Positions 59,346-64,000 of a stretch of 64,000 nt of DNA are shown here, one piece after another. Positions within the stretch are counted from its first letter, which is position 1; each line of letters opens with the position of its first letter. The stretch is taken from NCBI GenBank assembly GCA_019635315.1, contig JAHBZT010000004.1, positions 248,001-312,000 on the forward strand, read 5' to 3'. Position numbers and translations under genes: made by a program. Origin of the DNA: Rubrivivax sp. (GTDB lineage Bacteria; Pseudomonadota; Gammaproteobacteria; Burkholderiales; Burkholderiaceae_C). Under the pieces are notes generated by a model. The model was not told the DNA's origin, did no database searches, and saw only the letters and a program-made list of their open reading frames with translations.

Positions 59346-60089
59346 ATGTCGCCACGCCCACCCCTGCCGCGCCGCCTGCTCGTGCTCGCCGCTGCCGGCA
59401 CCCTGCTGGCCGCGCCGGCACGGGCGCAGATGCCGCCGCCGCCGGTCAACGTCGTCAACCTGGCGGCCAGCGCCACCGTGGAGGTGCCGCGCGACTGGCT
59501 GACCATCGTCTTCGCGACCACGCGCGAGGGCAGCGACCCGGTCGCCGTGCAGGCCGAGCTGAAGCAGGCGCTGGACGCCGCGCTGGCCGAGGCGCGGCGC
59601 GGCGCGCGGCCGGCGCAGCTGGAGGTGCGCACCGGCGGTTTCTCGCTGCACCCGCGCTACAGCGCGCAGCCGCGGCCGGTCAACGCCAGCGGGCCCATCA
59701 TCGCCGGCTGGACCGGCACCGCCGAGCTGATCGTCGAGGGCCGCGACACGGCCGCGATCAGCGCGCTCGCCGGGCGCATCCGCACGCTGACGATCGCGCG
59801 CACCGGCTTCTCGCTGTCGCGCGAGGCGCGCGAGAAGGTCGAGTCCGAGGTCGCGGCGATGGCGATCGCGCGCTTCCGCACGCGCGCCGACGAGGTCGCG
59901 AAGCAGTTCGGCTTCGGCGGCTGGACGCTGCGCGAGGTGGCGGTCAACAGCGAAGGCGGCCAGCCGCCGATGCCGGTGCCGATGATGCGCGCGCAGGCGG
60001 CGCCGGCGGCCGAGATGGCGCTGCCGGTGGAGGCCGGAACCGGCACCGTGGGCGCCAGCGTCAGCGGCAGCGTGCAGCTGACGCGATAG
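59346..60089 (+). CDS. SIMPL domain (YggE/DUF541) exported protein
   Basis: A 247-aa periplasmic protein from ATG 59346, with AAAGGAAA nearby; an upstream ATG would extend it through a non-signal sequence. The signal peptide is RLLVLAAAGTLLAAPARAQ, with cleavage near ARA-Q. The SIMPL domain is seen from NVVNLAASATVEVPRDWLTIVFATTREGSDPVAVQAELKQAL to LSREAREKVESEVAAMAIARFRTRADEVAKQFG. The E. coli relative YggE lowers oxidative stress by an unclear mechanism. It is divergent from the OmpR-type regulator and may be one of its targets. Confidence 0.88.
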   Translation: MSPRPPLPRRLLVLAAAGTLLAAPARAQMPPPPVNVVNLAASATVEVPRDWLTIVFATTREGSDPVAVQAELKQALDAALAEARRGARPAQLEVRTGGFSLHPRYSAQPRPVNASGPIIAGWTGTAELIVEGRDTAAISALAGRIRTLTIARTGFSLSREAREKVESEVAAMAIARFRTRADEVAKQFGFGGWTLREVAVNSEGGQPPMPVPMMRAQAAPAAEMALPVEAGTGTVGASVSGSVQLTR

Positions 60090-60113
60090 CGGCGCGGGCA
60101 GCGGCGGACCGGC

Positions 60114-60330
60114 CGCTCACGGCGCCCCTGGCCCGCGTGCCATCGCGGGCTCGCCCGGCTCGTGCACTCGCGGCCTTCCGGCCGCTCTTGCCCTGGCCTC
60201 GCGGCCAGGGCGCTCGCCAGGCACAAACGGTCCACTGGACCGTTTGTGTCCGGGCTCGCTCACTGCGCCCCTCGCCCGCGTGAAATCGCGGGCTCGCACG
60301 GCTCGTGCATTCGCGGCCTTCCGGCCGCTC
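60114..60330. repeat. Hairpin-rich BIME-like element with a 74-bp direct repeat
   Basis: Two 74-bp copies (60114-60187 and 60257-60330) differ at about six bases. Each contains GCCCGCG-N6-CGCGGGC and GCGGCC-TTCC-GGCCGC stem-loops. Between them are CCCTGGCC-TCGC-GGCCAGGG (60191-60210) and a near-perfect 27-bp palindrome at 60222-60248 (CACAAACGGTCCA, C, then its reverse complement). The element fills the gap between the convergent SIMPL and bdhA-like genes, where it could end transcription from both sides. No gene is present. Confidence 0.85.
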
Positions 60331-60333
60331 ATG

Positions 60334-61104
60334 TCACTGCGCCGTCCAGCCGCCGTCCATCGCCCAGGCCACGCCGGTCACGTTGTCGGCCGCCGGCGAG
60401 CACAGGAAGGCCGTCAGCTCGGCCAGCTGCTCCGGCGTCGTGAAGCGCAGCGAGGGCTGCTTCTCGGCCAGCAGGCGGCGCTTGGCCTCCTCGTTGTCGA
60501 CGCCGTCCCTGGCGGCGCGCGCGTCGACCTGCTTCTGCACCAGCGGCGTCAGCACCCAGCCCGGGCAGATCGCGTTGACGGTCACGCCGGCGGTGGCCGC
60601 CTCCAGCGCCGTGGCCTTGGTCAGGCCGACGATGCCGTGCTTGGCCGCGACGTAGGCGCTCTTGGCCGCCGACGCCACCAGCCCGTGCACCGAGGCGACG
60701 TTGATCACGCGCCCCCAGCCGCGCTGCTTCATGCCCGGCAGCGCCAGGCGCATCGTGTGGAAGGCCGAGCTGAGGTTGATCGCGATGATCGCGTCCCAGC
60801 GCTCGACCGGAAACTCGTCGACGTTGGCCACGTGCTGGATGCCGGCGTTGTTGACCAGGATGTCGCAGCTGCCGAGCTCGGCCTCGCAGGCGCGCACCAG
60901 GGCCTCGATCTCGGCCGGCTTGCTCATGTCCGCGCCGTGGTAGGCCACGCGCGCGCCGCTGCCGCGCACCTGCGCGACGGCGGCGTCGACGTCGCCGAAA
61001 CCGTTGAGCATCACGCTGGCGCCGCGCGAGGCGAGCAGGGTCGCGATGCCCAGGCCGATGCCGCTGGTGGATCCGGTGACGAGGGCGGTCTTTCCGCTGA
61101 ACAT
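60334..61104 (-). CDS. bdhA: 3-hydroxybutyrate dehydrogenase (short-chain dehydrogenase)
   Basis: A 256-aa NAD-dependent enzyme converting D-3-hydroxybutyrate to acetoacetate, used when polyhydroxybutyrate is broken down. It has the Rossmann motif TALVTGSTSGIGLGIA, the catalytic Ser near NVASVHGLVAS and the YxxxK pair in SAYVAAKHG. The segments NNAGIQHVANVDEFPVERWD, PGWVLTPLVQKQVDARA and EKQPSLRFTTPEQLAELTAFLCS are typical of BdhA rather than other SDRs. It is divergent from the alpha/beta hydrolase, with only 63 bp between. Confidence 0.88.
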   Translation of the reverse strand: MFSGKTALVTGSTSGIGLGIATLLASRGASVMLNGFGDVDAAVAQVRGSGARVAYHGADMSKPAEIEALVRACEAELGSCDILVNNAGIQHVANVDEFPVERWDAIIAINLSSAFHTMRLALPGMKQRGWGRVINVASVHGLVASAAKSAYVAAKHGIVGLTKATALEAATAGVTVNAICPGWVLTPLVQKQVDARAARDGVDNEEAKRRLLAEKQPSLRFTTPEQLAELTAFLCSPAADNVTGVAWAMDGGWTAQ

Positions 61105-61167
61105 GGTCGAGACTCCTGCGGCCTTGGTTACGATGCCGCGATTATTCCGCGACCGCCTGAACGCATC

Positions 61168-62049
61168 ATGACCGAGCCCCGCCTGGCCTTCGTGCGCTGC
61201 CTGGACACGCGTGGCCTGCACCGCATGGCCTACTGGGACTGGGGCGACCCCGCGAGCCAGCGCGTCGCCGTCTGCGTGCACGGCCTGTCGCGCCAGGGTC
61301 GCGACTTCGACACGCTGGCGCGCGACCTCGTCGCCGACGGCTGGCGCGTGGTCTGCCCGGACGTCGTCGGCCGCGGGCGCAGCGAACGCCTGGCCGACCC
61401 GATGGGCTACGTGATCCCGACCTATGTCGCCGACATGGTCACGCTGGTGGCGCGGCTGGGCGTCGAGCAGGTGGACTGGGTCGGCACCTCGATGGGCGGG
61501 CTGATCGGCCTCGGCCTGGCGGCGCTGCAGGGCTCGCCGGTGCGCCGCCTGGTGCTCAACGACGTCGGCCCGACGATCCAGCCGGCGGCGCTGCAGCGCA
61601 TCGGCACCTACCTCGGTGCGCCCGTGCGCTGGGCCACGCTGGACGAGGCGGCCGATGCGCTGTGGGCCATCTCGCAGGGCTTCGGCCCGCACACGCGCGA
61701 GCAGTGGCTGGCCTTGACGCGGCCGCAGCTGGTGGCGGTGCCCGAGGCCGAAGGTGGCGGCTTCCGCCCGCACTACGACCCGGCGATTGCCGTGCCTTTC
61801 CGCGCCATCACGCCCGAGATCGCCGCCGCCGGCGAGGCGATGCTGTGGCAGGCCTGGGACCGCCTGCGCTGCCCGACGCTGCTGCTGCGCGGGGCGCAGT
61901 CCGACCTGCTGTCGCACGCCACCGCGCAGGCGATGTGCGAGCGCGGGCCGCGCGCGCGGCTGGTGGAATTCGACGGGGTCGGCCATGCGCCGATGCTGGT
62001 GCAGCCCGAACAGCGCGCCGTCGTGCGCGAATTCCTGAACGCGCCATGA
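61168..62049 (+). CDS. Alpha/beta hydrolase
   Basis: A 293-aa cytoplasmic hydrolase from ATG 61168. The oxyanion-hole segment is VAVCVHGLSRQGRDFDTLA, the nucleophile Ser is in DWVGTSMGGLIGLGLA, the acid is probably in LLLRGAQSDLLS and the His is in FDGVGHAPMLVQPEQ. The substrate is unknown. Divergence from bdhA could mean a role in hydroxybutyrate oligomer or ester turnover, but that is only context. The last four bases (ATGA) overlap the start of relA, so the two are co-translated. Confidence 0.88.
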   Translation: MTEPRLAFVRCLDTRGLHRMAYWDWGDPASQRVAVCVHGLSRQGRDFDTLARDLVADGWRVVCPDVVGRGRSERLADPMGYVIPTYVADMVTLVARLGVEQVDWVGTSMGGLIGLGLAALQGSPVRRLVLNDVGPTIQPAALQRIGTYLGAPVRWATLDEAADALWAISQGFGPHTREQWLALTRPQLVAVPEAEGGGFRPHYDPAIAVPFRAITPEIAAAGEAMLWQAWDRLRCPTLLLRGAQSDLLSHATAQAMCERGPRARLVEFDGVGHAPMLVQPEQRAVVREFLNAP

Positions 62050-64000
62050 AGACCGCGGCGCCGGGCGCGGCCGCCGGTGCCCCCGACGCCGCGGCGATCG
62101 TCCACCTGGCCAGCGCGCCGGCGACGGCGGCGCCAGCGGAAGCGGCCGGCGATCCGGTGGCCCGTGCGCGCGCCTTCGCCGAGCCCTTGCTGGCCGGCCA
62201 GGCGCTGGACACCGGCGAGGACGCGCTGGCCCATGCCGACGGCGTGGCCGCGGTGCTGCGCGGCATCGGCGGCGCGCCGGCGCTGTGCGCCGCGTCCTAC
62301 CTCGTGTACGCCGGCGACTACCTGCAGCGGCCCGAGGAGGTCGTGCGCAAGGCCTTCGGCGAGAGTTATGCCAGCCTGGTCTCGCTGACGCGCCAGCTGG
62401 TGCAGATCCAGCGCGCCGCGCGCGAGGCGCAGCTCGGCGCCGCGCAGCGCGCCGAGCAGACCGAGCGCAACCGCAAGATGCTGCTGGCCTTCAGCCGCGA
62501 CCTGCGCGTCGTGCTGCTGCGCCTGGCCTCGCGGCTGCAGACCCTGCGCTGGTTCGCCGCCGAGCGGCGCCCCTGCCCGCTGGCGCTGGCGGTCGAGAGC
62601 CAGCAGGTCTTCGCGCCGCTGGCCAACCGGCTGGGCATCTGGCAGGTCAAGTGGGAGCTGGAGGACCTGTCGTTCCGCTTCCTGCAGCCGGCCGAGTACC
62701 AGCGCATCGCGCGCCTGGTCGACGAGACACGCGCCGAACGCGAACGCAGCGTGGACGCGGCGCGCGCCGGGCTCGCGGCGCTGCTGGCGCGCGCCGGACT
62801 GGCCGCCGACGTGCAGGGGCGGCCCAAGCACCTGTACAGCATCTGGAAGAAGATGCAGGGCAAGGGCCTGGACTTCGCGCAGGTGCTGGACGCACGCGCG
62901 CTGCGCGTCATCGTCGACGACGTGCCGGCCTGCTATGCCGCGCTGGCACGCGTGCACGAGGCCTGGACGCCGGTGGACGGCGAGTTCGACGACTACATCG
63001 CGCGCCCCAAGCCCAACGGCTACCAGAGCCTGCACACGGTGGTGCGCGGTGCCGACGGCCGGCCGCTGGAGGTGCAGATCCGCACGCGCGCGATGCACGA
63101 GCATGCCGAGCACGGCGTGGCCGCGCACTGGATGTACAAGGAAGCGGGCGTGCGCGGTTATGCCGGCGTGACCGCCAGCGGCGAGTTCGAGGAACGCATC
63201 GCCGAGGCGCGCAAGGCCGTGCTGCGCGAACTGCTGGCCTGGGAGCGCGACTTCTCGGGCCAGGCCGCGGGGGCCGGCGACGGCGCGGCCTTCGACGACC
63301 GCATCTACGTCTTCACGCCGCAGGCCACCATCATCGACCTGCCCGCAGGCGGCACGCCGGTGGACTTCGCCTACAGCCTGCACACCGACCTGGGCCACCG
63401 CTGCCGCGGCGCGCGTGTCGACGGCGCGATGGTGCCGCTGAATACGCCGCTGCGTTCGGGCCAGACGGTGGAGGTCGTAGCCGCGAAGGAGGGCGGGCCC
63501 TCGCTGGACTGGCTCAACGCCGAGCTGGGCTACCTGAAGAGCCCGCGCGCACGCGCCAAGGTGCGCGCCTGGTTCAACGCGCAGGCGCAGGCGCAGACCG
63601 TCGCGCGCGGCCGCGAGGCGGTGGAGAAGCTGCTGCAGCGCGAGGGCCGCACGGCGATCAAGCTCGACGCGCTGGCCGAGCAGCTGGGCTTCCGCAACGC
63701 CGAGGCGCTGTTCGAGGTGGTCGGCAAGGACGAGTACTCGCTGCGCCACATCGAGCAGCTGCTGCACCCGGCCGAGGCCGTGCCGGCCGACGACGACCGC
63801 ATCGTGCTGCATCGCCCGCGCAGCGAGGCGGCGGACGGTCGTGCCGGCAAGGGCGGCGTCCTGGTGGTGGGCATCGACTCGCTGCTGACCACGCTGGCGC
63901 GCTGCTGCCGGCCGGCGCCGCCGGACGCCATCGCCGGCTTCGTGACGCGCGGCCGCGGCGTGGCCGTGCACCGGCGCGACTGCAGCAACCTGCGGCACAT
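62046..64000 (+). CDS. relA: GTP pyrophosphokinase RelA ((p)ppGpp synthetase), 3' end cut
   Basis: The frame runs from ATG 62046 to the right edge without a stop (651 codons of about 740). It makes the alarmone (p)ppGpp on starved ribosomes. The hydrolase domain is dead: where SpoT has its His-Asp motif this reads CAASYLVYAGDYL. The synthetase is intact (GRPKHLYSIWKKMQGKGLDFAQVLDARALRVIV), and the motif at residues 313-316 is EFDD, the EXDD form of RelA, against RXKD in SpoT-type enzymes. A TGS domain follows (RIYVFTPQATIIDLPAGGTPVDFAYSLHTDLGHRCRGARV), then the start of the ZFD region (LARCCRPAPPDAIAGFVTRGRGVAVHRRDC). It overlaps the hydrolase gene by 4 bp. Confidence 0.95.
   Translation, partial: MKTAAPGAAAGAPDAAAIVHLASAPATAAPAEAAGDPVARARAFAEPLLAGQALDTGEDALAHADGVAAVLRGIGGAPALCAASYLVYAGDYLQRPEEVVRKAFGESYASLVSLTRQLVQIQRAAREAQLGAAQRAEQTERNRKMLLAFSRDLRVVLLRLASRLQTLRWFAAERRPCPLALAVESQQVFAPLANRLGIWQVKWELEDLSFRFLQPAEYQRIARLVDETRAERERSVDAARAGLAALLARAGLAADVQGRPKHLYSIWKKMQGKGLDFAQVLDARALRVIVDDVPACYAALARVHEAWTPVDGEFDDYIARPKPNGYQSLHTVVRGADGRPLEVQIRTRAMHEHAEHGVAAHWMYKEAGVRGYAGVTASGEFEERIAEARKAVLRELLAWERDFSGQAAGAGDGAAFDDRIYVFTPQATIIDLPAGGTPVDFAYSLHTDLGHRCRGARVDGAMVPLNTPLRSGQTVEVVAAKEGGPSLDWLNAELGYLKSPRARAKVRAWFNAQAQAQTVARGREAVEKLLQREGRTAIKLDALAEQLGFRNAEALFEVVGKDEYSLRHIEQLLHPAEAVPADDDRIVLHRPRSEAADGRAGKGGVLVVGIDSLLTTLARCCRPAPPDAIAGFVTRGRGVAVHRRDCSNLRH

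Overview
The window is about 70% GC, densely coding, and reads as chromosome of a betaproteobacterium of the order Burkholderiales (Rubrivivax/Leptothrix/Ideonella-like). The support is the rpsF-priB-rpsR-rplI cluster, a complete tctCBA/tctDE tripartite tricarboxylate system, an H-NS-like small protein, a PEP-CTERM protein, poly-hydroxybutyrate-type metabolism (a bdhA-like gene) and a monofunctional RelA. No tRNA, rRNA, CRISPR array, prophage or insertion sequence was recognised. Genus-level placement cannot be made from the sequence alone.

Layout. 1-2.9 kb: ppsR (cut by the window edge) divergent from ppsA. 3.0-6.5 kb: a small membrane protein, a TPR protein, and a DUF4212/sodium-solute symporter pair. 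6.6-9.8 kb: ribosomal operon rpsF-priB-rpsR-rplI, then dnaB. 9.9-11.1 kb: a PA0069-family radical SAM gene under a consensus LexA box. 11.2-16.8 kb (minus): grpE-dnaK-dnaJ behind a textbook heat-shock promoter, followed by a pseudo-receiver/TPR protein that ends in a 12-nt tandem repeat. 16.9-22.8 kb: hslR-tctE-tctD divergent from tctC-tctB-tctA.

22.8-33.3 kb is one long minus-strand run: H-NS-like protein, MASE1-PAS-GGDEF-EAL protein, dnaG, rpoD, adenylate cyclase with FHA domain, stand-alone receiver, hemH. Many neighbours overlap by 4 bp. Primase and the main sigma factor are thus sandwiched between a c-di-GMP enzyme and a cAMP enzyme, which is the most suggestive organisation in the window. 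33.4-33.9 kb holds a 128-bp tandem array made from the 3' end of yggX.

34-45.9 kb: yggX-argA, a VOC protein, hrpA, a PEP-CTERM protein, an orphan Fe(III)-binding protein behind a possible Fur site, a secreted TonB-C-like protein and a large DUF6351 lipoprotein. 46-52.7 kb: mfd-lipoprotein-serB divergent from ispD-ispF. 52.7-57.0 kb: a protein-quality-control island (two hsp20 genes divergent from cbpA-cbpM-ftsH) with sigma-32-like promoters. 57.0-60.1 kb: an OmpR/EnvZ-type pair, whose kinase reading frame is disturbed near its start, divergent from a SIMPL protein. 60.1-64.0 kb: a hairpin-rich repeat element, bdhA-like SDR, an alpha/beta hydrolase and relA, which runs off the end. Stress and second-messenger control (SOS, heat shock, ppGpp, c-di-GMP, cAMP) recur through the window.
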